The position numbers were made by a program, and so were the translations under genes. Shown piece by piece: positions 20,701-28,792 of a DNA stretch of 64,000 nucleotides. Within the stretch, counting starts at the first letter, position 1. Each line of letters starts with the position of its first letter. The DNA is from Duganella zoogloeoides (GTDB lineage Bacteria > Pseudomonadota > Gammaproteobacteria > Burkholderiales > Burkholderiaceae_D): positions 3,968,001 to 4,032,000 of the forward strand of contig NZ_CP140152.1 in NCBI RefSeq assembly GCF_034479515.1, given 5' to 3'. The notes under the pieces were generated by a model. It had not been told where the DNA came from and made no database searches. It saw only the letters and a program-made list of their open reading frames with translations.

Positions 20701-21547
20701 CGGTAACGAACGGGCGATGCGCCAGAACGGCTTGCCGGCCAATTACCGCGACGCCATCGTGGCCCGCGTGCAGGAGCGCCTGGCCGAACTGGACGGCATG
20801 CAGACCGTGGCGCTGGCCGCCCTGGCCAGCTACTACGAAAGCGCCGTCTATACGTCCAAGCTGGTCGATGACGCCACCGGCAACCAGCACGAGCGAAAAG
20901 GCTTTGCCAGTGCGCTGGCCGGCGAAGCGAAACGCGAACTGATCGAAAAAGCGCGCCGCAAGGGCCTGACCGACAGCGAAATCGACAAGTGCATCACCCG
21001 GCTGCTGGCCCAGCACAAGACCTGGGCCAACGTGGTGCCCGATTCCGACGAAGACGCCTACGACTGGGAAGTGCGCGAACCGGGCGAAGGCCTGCCACGC
21101 CTGAAGTATGCGCTCAAGCCGGAGATGCTGGTTGCTGGCCGTATCGATGCCTTGCTGGGTATTGGCGCGGCGTCGGCAGGCACGGCTGGTGGCGGGTTTT
21201 CCGCTTCGGCATCCATGGCAGGTGGCGGGTTTGACGCGCCGGGTGCGATGGGCGCCATGCCCGCTCCCGGCACCATGCTCGGCGGCGCGCCGATCGGCGG
21301 CGTGGGCCTGGCCAAGGTGGAAGCGCCGGTCGTCCACGAGTATCACCTGAAGGTAAACGGCCAGAAGTTCGGTCCGTTCACCGCGCTGCAAGTAGGCCAG
21401 ATGGCGCAGGCGCAGCAACTGCAGCCGGCCCACACGCAAGTCTGGCGCGCCGGCATGACGGACTGGGTAGCGATGCCGTTGATGCTGGAACTGGCGCACG
21501 TGCTGGCGCCACCGGCGCAACAGTCGTCGGCCATGCCACCCGATTAA
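17783..21547 (+). CDS. Tubulin/FtsZ-like GTPase-fold protein with C-terminal GYF domain
   Basis: 1254 residues, about three times the length of FtsZ. The N-terminal region matches the tubulin-like family (Tubulin_2 type): the first glycine loop LFIGIGGTGMEVLMRVRRRI (Gly28-Gly33) and, decisively, the tubulin signature GSVAGGTGSGAF with Gly208-Gly213, which binds nucleotide phosphates in tubulin and FtsZ. A long charged, helical middle part (about 450-1130) is rich in coiled-coil-like stretches. A Gly/Ala-rich linker (about 1130-1180) leads to a GYF_2 domain at about 1186-1240 (YHLKVNGQKFGPFTALQVGQ, then VWRAGMTDWVAM), a fold that binds Pro-rich peptides. No signal peptide or membrane helix. 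It is the core of a five-gene operon with membrane partners. Polymerisation and GTP hydrolysis are expected from the fold, not shown. Confidence 0.88.
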   Translation: MENIHQAPGAGERKQEQTIELRPTLFIGIGGTGMEVLMRVRRRILNTMWGGNGARTRVDSLVDFPVAQFIQFDLDTGAVIDSGRAQTEDLQFEQVKFTDEDKIVEPFDMDKYSRDDDALERYPHIKEWLSLTPKKIRELGIDPSKGAGQIRAVSRLYLFDKYAKVRDKIRLKLKTLKASLSHEQQLSQLGLKMETSKFRIVVVGSVAGGTGSGAFLDMGLLARWLAKNEVGNADVELMLFLPTGYSGANKDRTEANGYAALMELESAMLGNKGYVGRWDTHDQPELPREPYNEVYLIDSGNLAQQHTKDIKDVYHMVADALFEDFASGDFARRKRSVAVNQAQHKNYLFDALVPKARFADMRLSYARRYSAFGQATLDTRQEARHDEQAHRWAGAMLRAFFGVGGNDLGVNRATDRQRDEFMGAHMALRPFTFSDFPQFSDRGVELRRSNGDFLDYQVVEDLLQDKSGLLLAGVEQRVNARIDAIRTGFDRKEWPQQVRDAVKLMERDAVRDQDSTADTTEDRVAKRRRELLEKIKQSVRDQLYAYLDNKEFGGLEYVLSLVEQIKDRLEAPGSGLMPALAVNGERYREIKEAVRTREYERLLNNLEQTRGGLFGGGEKQAVAVMDHLRVEIANALKFHLRAKAAEEAVILMQDLSHWLGRKTGVDAKGRAVWSGLVGELQAGREAVLDMLSQLQLANTILQQDLNSDHATLIAIPSNTPNQPLPGALQLREWADEAFRDLGGSKTLFPMLADAGERTVILVKVKRMAERQLSLATAVEGEAMRTDPLIESLEQMSITERLDRFRKLLACAMPWIDANLSGDFTVRADQFKCFIGVANAELFSRKFRAELESCVPTQAGITAGQLSIVETGIPGRAVCYCELSGVPMTVLRGLEGWRTSYRKEAEKSPTHTHIDSTQFSHPMVPTTDELNRLAEDFKQFLLAVMLGVLTRSSQRIVPPGQYQFAVAAGDLRRIGNERAMRQNGLPANYRDAIVARVQERLAELDGMQTVALAALASYYESAVYTSKLVDDATGNQHERKGFASALAGEAKRELIEKARRKGLTDSEIDKCITRLLAQHKTWANVVPDSDEDAYDWEVREPGEGLPRLKYALKPEMLVAGRIDALLGIGAASAGTAGGGFSASASMAGGGFDAPGAMGAMPAPGTMLGGAPIGGVGLAKVEAPVVHEYHLKVNGQKFGPFTALQVGQMAQAQQLQPAHTQVWRAGMTDWVAMPLMLELAHVLAPPAQQSSAMPPD

Positions 21548-21559
21548 GGACATGCAGCA

Positions 21560-23215
21560 ATGAATTGCAAGAGTTGTCAGAAGCCGTTATTTACGCTGGT
21601 GCCGCACTGCCCGTTTTGTGGCGTGGCGGTGGCCGGTGGTGGTGTGCCTGGGCCAGCGGCAGGTGCTGGTCCAGCGATAGTTACGGGTGCGGGGGCGGCT
21701 GCTGGCGGTGCGCCGGGTAGTGCTCATGGTGCTGGTGCTGGTGCGCCGCCGCCAGTCATGGCCGCGTCCATCGCGACACCGGGCGCCGGGCCAGTGTTGG
21801 GCAAAAATTCAATTCCGCCACCGGCGGCGGCCGGTGCTTCTGCTTACCGCGCTGATACTGCGGCATCGTCCGGCGCCGGTGGCAGCGCTGCTGGTGGCAA
21901 TGCCGCTCGCGGCAACGCGGCCGGGATCGGCGCGGCGGCGGCTGGTGTCGGTTCCGGCGCTGGCGGCAACACGGCTGGCGCCGGCGCGACGGCTGCTGGC
22001 TTCGGTTCCGGCGCTGGCGGCAATGCAGCTGGCGCTGCGGCTGGCAGCGGCAATGCCGCTTCTTCCGCTCAAGCTTCGGCGGCGAAAGCTGCTGCGCGTC
22101 CGGAACCGGTTGCTGCCAGCACCAACGCGCGCACCGGCAAAGCCAGTAACGCTCCGACCGGTGCGGGCACGCCGCCAGGCCGGGGCAAGCCCAAATTCAA
22201 GTTGGGCTGGTTCAAGGTGCTGCTGATCCTGATCGGGCTGCTGGTCATCCTGTCGCGCTGCGGCGGCGGTTCGCCCGAGGATAAAAAGGCGTGCCTGACT
22301 GCGCTCGGCCAGGGCAACAAGCTGCTGGCCAGAGGCGACGTGGCCGGCGCCGGCATCCAGAGCGCCAATGCCAACGCCTACTGCCGTGGCGACACGCGGG
22401 CCAAGGCGGACGAATTGCAAACAGCGGTGGCCAAGGCGGAAAACTCGGGCACGGCCTGCTCGCGCGCGCTCAAGACCATCGACGGCCTGCTCGACAACCA
22501 TCAACTCGACAGCGCCCGCAACCGCCTCGACAAGCTCGACAAGAAGTGCGCCGCCGATGCCGGCGCCAAAAAACTGCGCCAGCGCCTGTCCACCGCCCAA
22601 AGCGCCGCCAACAGCACCACTGACGCGGTACGGCGCGCGCTGAACCAGCGCGATGCCGGCGCCGCTGCCAAGGCCCTCGATCGCCTGAACGGCCTGTACC
22701 GCGATTCGGCCGACCTGCCCGGCTTGCGCGCGATGCTGGCGTCGCTGCAGGCCGAGATGGCGGCGGCGGTGGCAGCTGCACCCGCACGTACATCAGCACA
22801 GGTACAGGCGCCAGCACCCGCGCAAGTCTCCGCGCAATCGCAATCGCCGGCAATAACGCGAACAACGACTCCAGCGCTAACCCGCGCAGCAACGGCAGCA
22901 GCCCAGGTGTCCACGGCCACGCCGCAAATCGCCAACGCCACGCCACAGCTAACGACTGCGGCGCCAGGCACCGCAACCCGGTCGCAGCCAGCGCCAGCCG
23001 TCCGCCAGGAAGTCCACAACGCCAAGGCCGAAATGGCAGTGAGCTTCATTCAGGACGCTGAAAAGGCGCTGTCGCAGAGCCGCTTCGACGCTGCCCGCAC
23101 CTACCTCGACAGCGCCCGCCGCATGGACCCGAACAGCCCGCGCCTGGACACCGTGGGCCGCCAGATCCGCGACCGCGAGCGGCAGATGATGCAGCAGGAA
23201 ACCACGATCCGCTGA
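21560..23215 (+). CDS. Zinc-ribbon, single-span membrane protein with TPR-like C-terminus
   Basis: 551 residues. The N-terminus is a zinc ribbon with Cys3, Cys6, Cys17 and Cys20 (CKSCQ, then CPFCG). Residues 25-205 are Gly/Ala low-complexity sequence. One membrane helix follows at about 213-233 (WFKVLLILIGLLVILSRCGGG). The rest is helical, including segments that look like degenerate TPR or hairpin repeats (CSRALKTIDGLLDNHQLDSA; FIQDAEKALSQSRFDAARTY), broken by an Ala/Pro/Gln/Thr-rich linker. The zinc ribbon would face the cytoplasm and the helical part the periplasm. It starts 12 bp after the tubulin-like gene and is the last gene of the operon. Function unknown; an adaptor between polymer and envelope is a guess. 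Confidence 0.78.
   Translation: MNCKSCQKPLFTLVPHCPFCGVAVAGGGVPGPAAGAGPAIVTGAGAAAGGAPGSAHGAGAGAPPPVMAASIATPGAGPVLGKNSIPPPAAAGASAYRADTAASSGAGGSAAGGNAARGNAAGIGAAAAGVGSGAGGNTAGAGATAAGFGSGAGGNAAGAAAGSGNAASSAQASAAKAAARPEPVAASTNARTGKASNAPTGAGTPPGRGKPKFKLGWFKVLLILIGLLVILSRCGGGSPEDKKACLTALGQGNKLLARGDVAGAGIQSANANAYCRGDTRAKADELQTAVAKAENSGTACSRALKTIDGLLDNHQLDSARNRLDKLDKKCAADAGAKKLRQRLSTAQSAANSTTDAVRRALNQRDAGAAAKALDRLNGLYRDSADLPGLRAMLASLQAEMAAAVAAAPARTSAQVQAPAPAQVSAQSQSPAITRTTTPALTRAATAAAQVSTATPQIANATPQLTTAAPGTATRSQPAPAVRQEVHNAKAEMAVSFIQDAEKALSQSRFDAARTYLDSARRMDPNSPRLDTVGRQIRDRERQMMQQETTIR
21938..22045 (+). repeat. 54-bp in-frame tandem repeat (two units)
   Basis: Units 21938-21991 and 21992-22045 encode two similar 18-residue blocks, AAGVGSGAGGNTAGAGAT and AAGFGSGAGGNAAGAAAG. 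They lie in the low-complexity linker of the zinc-ribbon protein. Such in-frame minisatellites change linker length without breaking the frame. Confidence 0.75.
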
Positions 23216-23246
23216 CCCACGCAGCCGGGGCTGAGCGAGTCGGCCT

Positions 23247-24881
23247 CTACATCCGGTCCAGCAACTGCTGCTCGGCCCGCTCACTGAGCACCAGCACCAG
23301 CTTCAGTCGCGCCCGTGTCATGCCGACGAACAGCTTGCGCAGCACGCGTTCGTCGATGCGTTCGAAATCGATTTCCGTAAAAATGATGGCTGGCGCCGAT
23401 TGCCCCTTGAAGCGGTACACGGTCTCGGCCAGCAGGCCGCCAGGCCGGTACTCGGGTGTGCCGAACAGGTCGTATTCGCCGGTGAAAGACTTCAGGGTAT
23501 GCGCATCGCTCAACTGGTCCAGGTGCAGGATCACCGAGTTGTCGCGGCCCCGGAACGAGGCAATCGCAATATCGTGGCGGGCGAAGCCAGCGGCCAGGCA
23601 GCTGGTCACCGCGCGCCGGGTTTGCGCCAGCATGGCGTCGGTGTCGCCGTCGGGGTAGATCAGCTCCTCGATGTCGGCGCCCCGGAACGGGCTGCCCGCT
23701 TCCACCGGCTCGCGCACGGCGCCGATCGACGTCAGCATGTCGATGATCTGGCGCGGGCTGCGGTAGTTGGTGTCCGAATGCAGCGTTACCCAGCCCGGCA
23801 GCGGCACCGGTTCGCGGCCGTACAGGTTCTGGTTGGGGTCCTCCAGCCAGATGGCGCGGCCCTCGGGTTTGAGCATGCGCAGCAGGATGTCGCGCCAGGC
23901 CGGCGAAAAATCCTGGCCTTCGTCCACGATCAGCACGTCGTACTGCCATTCGGGCGGCAGCTCGGACGTGGTCATGCGCGCTTCGATCTTGTCCCAGACG
24001 TCGGGCGCGGTGTAGTCGGGAATCTGGCCCTGCGCCCGCGCGAACGCGTCGCTCATCATGTGGAAAGATGTTACCCGCCCGCCGGCCGGCACCAGTTTTT
24101 CGATGTGGTCCGACAGCGGCCGGTTATAGCAGACGTACAGGGGTTTCAAGCCGGCGTCGATGGCGTCGCTGTATTCCGCCAGCGCCAGCTGGGTTTTGCC
24201 GCTGCCGGCCGTGCCCTTTACATGCAGGCGGAACGGCGAGAAGTCCAGCCGCCGCGCCCAGGTGGACAGGCCGCCCGACAAGCGCGCCACCAGGCCGGCG
24301 GCGTTGCCGATCATCGAGCTGGGGTCGGGGCGCAGGCTGAGCATGTTGGAGAGGAAGCGTGTGACCTTGTCGAACTTGTCGCCGGGCGGCGCGCCATCGA
24401 CCGGCAAGGTTTCGCGGATCACCTGCGCCAGCTTGCCCTTGTTGCTGGCGTCGATGATGTGGCGCGGGTCGATGCCGGCCTGGTTAGGGTTGCGTACCGT
24501 GTAGTCGGGGCAGTACAGCAGGTAATCGATAGCCATCTCGCTGCCGAAGCGCTCGGACAGGCCCTTGATCGAACGCATGATGTGGTTGGCCACCTTGCGC
24601 GGCTTGCCTTCGTAATTGCGGATCAGGCCGTCCGGCGTTTCGCTGAGGAAGCCCGACTTCTGTTCGATCAGCAGCAGCCGGCCATTGGGCGCCACCAGGA
24701 TGAAGTCGATTTCGCCGTACACCGAAAAGCCCTGCTCCACGTTGGTCCAGTGCACGCCGTGATACACGCGGTACGGCAGGTCGGCCAGCGTGGCTTCGAG
24801 ATAGGTGAGGGTTTCGATTTCGCGCGCGGCGGTGCCGGTGACGGACATTTCCTGCCAGCCGGTCGGGTGGATGTGGGCCAT
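23247..24881 (-). CDS. NERD-domain UvrD-like superfamily I helicase
   Basis: 544 residues. The N-terminus (about 25-130) is a NERD nuclease-related domain: VEQGFSVYGEIDFILVAPNG followed by LLLIEQKSG, with the Asp and the Glu-x-Lys typical of the restriction-endonuclease fold. A compact UvrD/Rep helicase core follows: Walker A GTAGSGKTQLAL, Walker B VLIVDEGQDFSPAW, motif III region WLEDPNQNLYG, motif V-like YRFKGQSAPAIIF and motif VI-like LFVGMTRARLKLVL. It is likely an ATP-dependent DNA helicase/nuclease involved in repair or foreign-DNA handling. It converges on the tubulin-like operon with 31 bp between stops, so it is probably a separate unit. The start at 24881 lacks a good ribosome-binding site; the ATG at 24848 is an alternative. 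Confidence 0.87.
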   Translation of the reverse strand: MAHIHPTGWQEMSVTGTAAREIETLTYLEATLADLPYRVYHGVHWTNVEQGFSVYGEIDFILVAPNGRLLLIEQKSGFLSETPDGLIRNYEGKPRKVANHIMRSIKGLSERFGSEMAIDYLLYCPDYTVRNPNQAGIDPRHIIDASNKGKLAQVIRETLPVDGAPPGDKFDKVTRFLSNMLSLRPDPSSMIGNAAGLVARLSGGLSTWARRLDFSPFRLHVKGTAGSGKTQLALAEYSDAIDAGLKPLYVCYNRPLSDHIEKLVPAGGRVTSFHMMSDAFARAQGQIPDYTAPDVWDKIEARMTTSELPPEWQYDVLIVDEGQDFSPAWRDILLRMLKPEGRAIWLEDPNQNLYGREPVPLPGWVTLHSDTNYRSPRQIIDMLTSIGAVREPVEAGSPFRGADIEELIYPDGDTDAMLAQTRRAVTSCLAAGFARHDIAIASFRGRDNSVILHLDQLSDAHTLKSFTGEYDLFGTPEYRPGGLLAETVYRFKGQSAPAIIFTEIDFERIDERVLRKLFVGMTRARLKLVLVLSERAEQQLLDRM

Positions 24882-24964
24882 GGTGGGAGCGGTGTAGGGA
24901 AAAACTCATTGTATGCCAGCGCACGACTGGCAACGGCCCGCTCCCCCGCAAAAAATCCGCGCTA

Positions 24965-26176
24965 TCAGTGCGCTGCCACACGCGCCCGCTTCTCGGCGCC
25001 CGCTACCGCCGGGCGCGGGTTGCGGGCATCGAGCCGGCCGCTGAGCACGGTCAGGCCGAACGCACCGAGCACCACCAGCGCACCGATCCACCCCGTGTGC
25101 ACCAGGCCCAGGTGTTCGACGATCAAGCCGCCGCCCCACGCGCCACCGGCAATGCCGAGGTTGAAGGCGGCAATGTTCAGGCCCGAGGCCACATCGACCG
25201 CGCGCGGCGTGTAGTGCTCGGCCTGCTGCACGACGTACACCTGCAAGCCGGCCACGTTACCGAAGGCAAACGCGCCCCACGCCAGCACCACCGCCAGCAT
25301 CAGCCACTTGAACGGCGCCGCGAACGTCACCGCCAGCAGCACCACGGCCAGCCCCATAAAAATGATCTTGAGCGCGCCGACCGGGCCGCGACGGTCGGCC
25401 AGCTTGCCGCCCCAGATATTGCCCACCGCGACCGACACGCCATACACCAGCATCACCAGCCCCACCGCGCCGGCCGTAAAGCCCGACACCTGTTGCAGCA
25501 GCGGCGCCAGGAACGTAAAGGCGATAAAGCTGCCGCCGTAGCCGACCGCTGTCATCGCATAGACCAGCAGCAGGCGCGGCTCGCCCAGCACCTTGACCTG
25601 TTGCAGCAGCGAGGCCGGCGCGCTGTGGGCGATATTTTTCGGCACATACAGCAGGCTGCCGATGAAGGCCACCAGGCCCAGCGCGGAGACGGCCAGGAAG
25701 GTCTCGCGCCAGCCAAAGTGCTGTCCGATGAACGTTCCTAGCGGCACACCGGTCACCAGCGCCACGGTCAGGCCGGTGAACATGATGGCGATCGCGCTGG
25801 CCGCTTTTTCGCGCGGCACCAGCGAGGTGGCGATGGTGGAACCGATCGAGAAGAACACGCCGTGCGCCAGACCGGTCAGAATGCGCGCCACCACCAGCGA
25901 CGTGTAGCCGGGCGCCTGCCAGGCCAGCAGGTTACCGAGCGTGAACAACACCATCAGCGCCAGCAGCAGCGCCTTGCGCGGCAGCTTGCCGGTCAAGGCG
26001 GTCAAGACCGGCGCGCCGATCGCCACGCCCAGCGCGTACAGGCTCACCAGCAGCCCGGCCGAAGGCAGGTTCACGCCGAGGTCGGCGGCAATGGTGGGCA
26101 GCAGCCCGACGATGACAAATTCGGTAGTACCGATGGCAAACGCGCTGATGGTCAGCGCAAGCAGGGCAATAGGCAT
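24965..26176 (-). CDS. MFS transporter, DHA1 (AraJ/YdhP-like) family
   Basis: 403 residues with 12 predicted helices. N-terminal features are typical of DHA1 exporters: LTISAFAIGTTEFVIVGLLP, motif A-like GKLPRKALLLALMVLF, and motif C-like TGLTVALVTGVPLGTFIGQ. The ATG at 26174-26176 follows GGAG and gives the usual N-terminus; upstream in-frame codons are discarded. It is divergent from a siderophore receptor across 210 bp containing a Fur box. A role in siderophore or drug export is possible but the sequence does not identify the substrate. Confidence 0.88.
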   Translation of the reverse strand: MPIALLALTISAFAIGTTEFVIVGLLPTIAADLGVNLPSAGLLVSLYALGVAIGAPVLTALTGKLPRKALLLALMVLFTLGNLLAWQAPGYTSLVVARILTGLAHGVFFSIGSTIATSLVPREKAASAIAIMFTGLTVALVTGVPLGTFIGQHFGWRETFLAVSALGLVAFIGSLLYVPKNIAHSAPASLLQQVKVLGEPRLLLVYAMTAVGYGGSFIAFTFLAPLLQQVSGFTAGAVGLVMLVYGVSVAVGNIWGGKLADRRGPVGALKIIFMGLAVVLLAVTFAAPFKWLMLAVVLAWGAFAFGNVAGLQVYVVQQAEHYTPRAVDVASGLNIAAFNLGIAGGAWGGGLIVEHLGLVHTGWIGALVVLGAFGLTVLSGRLDARNPRPAVAGAEKRARVAAH

Positions 26177-26347
26177 GACATGACTCCATGAAGGTTGATG
26201 GCATGCAGTATCGCGGCTGCGCTTGCTGAGAAAAAGACACGAATCCGCACAACATATTTGCCTCAAGAGCAAATATCAGCAAAATTTACGTATTTTTACG
26301 CAGTAGATGCTGGACTTTTAGGGTGGGCAGGTCAGTTGTCTGACAAG

Positions 26348-26366
26348 TATAATGAGAATCATTATC
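26348..26366. promoter_or_regulatory. Fur box
   Basis: The sequence tataatgagaatcattatc matches 17 of 19 positions of the classical Fur consensus (GATAATGATAATCATTATC). It lies 20 bp before the start of a siderophore receptor, the expected place for iron-dependent repression, and within the gap shared with the divergent MFS gene. Confidence 0.88.
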
Positions 26367-26386
26367 AACAATCAAAAGATTGATCA

Positions 26387-28546
26387 ATGATCCAGTCCGC
26401 CTTTGCCCTTCCCCGCCGCACGCTGATTGCCCGCCTGTGCTCGCTCATCGTCTGTTCCGGCGCCCTGCTGCCGGCCGCGCATGCCGACACGCCCGCCGCT
26501 GCCGAGGCAGCAGCTGCAGAGGCTGCGCCGCAGGTGGTGGAAATCACCGGCGCCCGCAGCGACGATGCGGGCTTTGCCGCGCGTCACGCCGGCAGCAGCA
26601 CCAAGTCGGACCTGTCGCTGCTGGAAACGCCGCAATCGGTCACCGTGCTGACCCGCGACCTGCTCGATGCGCGCGCCGTCACCAATCTCAACGAAGCGCT
26701 GCAGACCACCGCCGGGGTCGCCTCGGGCAGCTGGGGCCGGCGCGGCTGGGACGACTTCATCATTCGCGGCCAGCGCGCGTCCGAGTCGCTGTACATCGAC
26801 GGTCTGAAACGCGGCCAGAACCAGTACGTCAGCCAGGACGTCTCCGGCGTGGAACGCATCGAGGTATTGAAAGGGCCGGCATCGATCAACTTCGGCATGG
26901 TGCAGCCGGGCGGGCTGGTCAACATGGTCTCCAAGCGTCCGCGCGCGCAGGCCTTCAACACCATCGGCGCCACCTATGGCAGCAACGATTTCAAGCAGCT
27001 GGACTTCGACCTGGGACGGCCGATCTCGGACAATGGCAAAGCCGCGTTACGCGTCAACGGCATGTGGTCGGACCAGGACGATCCGATCGACTTCGTGTAT
27101 TTCAAGAAGCGCTATATCGCGCCGTCGGTCACGCTGGACTTCGGCCCGCGCACCGACTTCACCATCCTGTCGTCGTACATGGAGCGCGAATACCTGCGCA
27201 GCCAGGGCGCGCCCACGCGGGGCACCATCCTGCCCAACCGCAACGGAACCTTCAACCGCGACGAATTCACCGGCGAGCCCGGCTTCGGCCCGTACCACTC
27301 GCGCCAGGCGGCGGTGGGCTACAGCCTCACGCACCGCTTCGACAACGGCTGGAAGCTGGCGCAGAATTTCCGCTACCAGAAGCTGGACATGGACGGGCGT
27401 TTCGTTTCGCTGGGCGCGCTGGCCAATGAACGCCTGCAGGCGCGCAGCGGTTCGATCCAGGACGTGCAAGGCAACAACCGCGCGCTCGACACCTATGCCG
27501 AACGCGCGTTCGACCTGGGCGGCCAGCGCCACACCATCATGGCCGGTATCGACCTCAACAGCGACAAGATCCGCAACGGCTCCACCGCCTGCCGCATCGC
27601 CTCGCTCGACATCTTCAATCCCGTGTACCACCAGCCCTACAGCTGTAACGCCACGCCGGGCAGCCTGACCACCGCCACCGTCGAATACGCCGCGCTGTAC
27701 CTGCGCGACCAGGTCGCGCTGACCGACCAGTTGAACCTGAGCCTGGCAGCCCGCCACGACCGCAGCAGCAACAAGTCGTACAACGAATTGCGCGACACCA
27801 CCACCAAACTGAAGAACAACAAGACCACCGGCAGCGCCGCCCTGCTCTACCGCGCCACGCCCAACATCTCGCCGTACGTCAGCTACGCGACGTCGTTCCT
27901 GCCGGTGAGCGGCACCGATTTCTTCGGCGTGCAGTTCAAGCCGGAAGAAGGCAAGCAGGCGGAGGTGGGCGCCAAGTTCGAATACCTGAACGGCCGCATC
28001 ACCGGCGCATTGGCGCTGTACGACCTGAAACGCCGCAACGTCACCACGGCCGATCCGGACCCGGACCACATCGCCATTCTGCCCGGCGCACAGGTGCAGA
28101 CCGGCGAGGAACGCACCAAGGGTTTCGAAGCCGAACTGAACGCCGACCTGCGCAACGGCTGGAACGTGCAAACGGCGCTGTCGCTGATCAACGGCGTGAT
28201 CACGCAAGATAACGGCGGCAACGTCGGCAAGCGCCTGCTCAACGTGCCGCGCCAGAGCGCCAGCGTGCTGGCCAACTACCGCGTGCGCGACGGCGCCCTG
28301 GCCGGCCTGGGCGGCGGCCTCGGTGTGCGCTACGAAGCGCAGAAGACGGGACCGGCCGTGTCGTACACGGTCCCCGGCTACACCGCCGTGGACGCCAACC
28401 TCAGCTATGAAGCCAAGGCCTACCGGGTGAGCGTCAGCATCAAGAACCTGTTCGACCGCGACTACTACGCGGGCGTACTGAGCAACAACGTGCTGCCGCT
28501 GGGCGATCCCCGCACCGTGATGCTGCGCGTCGTCACCAACTTCTGA
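26387..28546 (+). CDS. TonB-dependent siderophore receptor
   Basis: A 719-residue outer-membrane receptor of the FhuA/FpvA-like siderophore class. A signal peptide with an RR start ends near AAHADTP. The plug shows ETPQSVTVLTRDLLDARAV, then GWDDFIIRGQRASESLYIDG and VERIEVLKGPASINFGMVQPGG, which are hallmark phrases of this class. The barrel ends with LGDPRTVMLRVVTNF, a terminal Phe as needed for barrel assembly. A near-consensus Fur box lies just upstream, so the gene should be induced by iron starvation. No siderophore synthesis genes are in the window, so it may take up a foreign siderophore. The exact ligand is unknown. Confidence 0.94.
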   Translation: MIQSAFALPRRTLIARLCSLIVCSGALLPAAHADTPAAAEAAAAEAAPQVVEITGARSDDAGFAARHAGSSTKSDLSLLETPQSVTVLTRDLLDARAVTNLNEALQTTAGVASGSWGRRGWDDFIIRGQRASESLYIDGLKRGQNQYVSQDVSGVERIEVLKGPASINFGMVQPGGLVNMVSKRPRAQAFNTIGATYGSNDFKQLDFDLGRPISDNGKAALRVNGMWSDQDDPIDFVYFKKRYIAPSVTLDFGPRTDFTILSSYMEREYLRSQGAPTRGTILPNRNGTFNRDEFTGEPGFGPYHSRQAAVGYSLTHRFDNGWKLAQNFRYQKLDMDGRFVSLGALANERLQARSGSIQDVQGNNRALDTYAERAFDLGGQRHTIMAGIDLNSDKIRNGSTACRIASLDIFNPVYHQPYSCNATPGSLTTATVEYAALYLRDQVALTDQLNLSLAARHDRSSNKSYNELRDTTTKLKNNKTTGSAALLYRATPNISPYVSYATSFLPVSGTDFFGVQFKPEEGKQAEVGAKFEYLNGRITGALALYDLKRRNVTTADPDPDHIAILPGAQVQTGEERTKGFEAELNADLRNGWNVQTALSLINGVITQDNGGNVGKRLLNVPRQSASVLANYRVRDGALAGLGGGLGVRYEAQKTGPAVSYTVPGYTAVDANLSYEAKAYRVSVSIKNLFDRDYYAGVLSNNVLPLGDPRTVMLRVVTNF

Positions 28547-28575
28547 CCCCGGCTGTTACCCCTGTATCATGCGGC

Positions 28576-28788
28576 ATGAACTCTGAAAAACTTGCTTTGC
28601 TGGTCACGCGTGAAATGCCGTATGGGAAATACAAGGGGCGCAAGCTGGCGGATTTGCCTGGGCATTATCTGGGCTGGTTTGCGCGCGAGGGATTTCCTGC
28701 GGGGGAATTGGGAGCGTTGCTTGCCTTGATGTACGAGCTTGATCACAACGACTTGCGCAGCCTGCTCGATCCGCTGCGCCCGCGCTAG
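28576..28788 (+). CDS. DUF3820 family small protein
   Basis: A complete 70-residue protein with the family's core MPYGKYKGRKLADLPGHYLGWF and the second helix pattern LGALLALMYELDHNDL. The family, annotated in places as quorum-sensing-regulated virulence factor-like, has no firmly established function. It starts 30 bp after the siderophore receptor and could share its transcript. It ends 4 bp before the convergent glutaredoxin-like gene. Confidence 0.85.
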   Translation: MNSEKLALLVTREMPYGKYKGRKLADLPGHYLGWFAREGFPAGELGALLALMYELDHNDLRSLLDPLRPR

Positions 28789-28792
28789 CTGA

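Noticed and set aside
17288..21553. A 1421-residue open frame on the minus strand, opposite the tubulin-like gene
   Set aside because: The translation is rich in His, Gln and Arg with no domain or membrane pattern, as expected for the antisense of a high-GC gene. The plus-strand frame has clear tubulin and GYF motifs.
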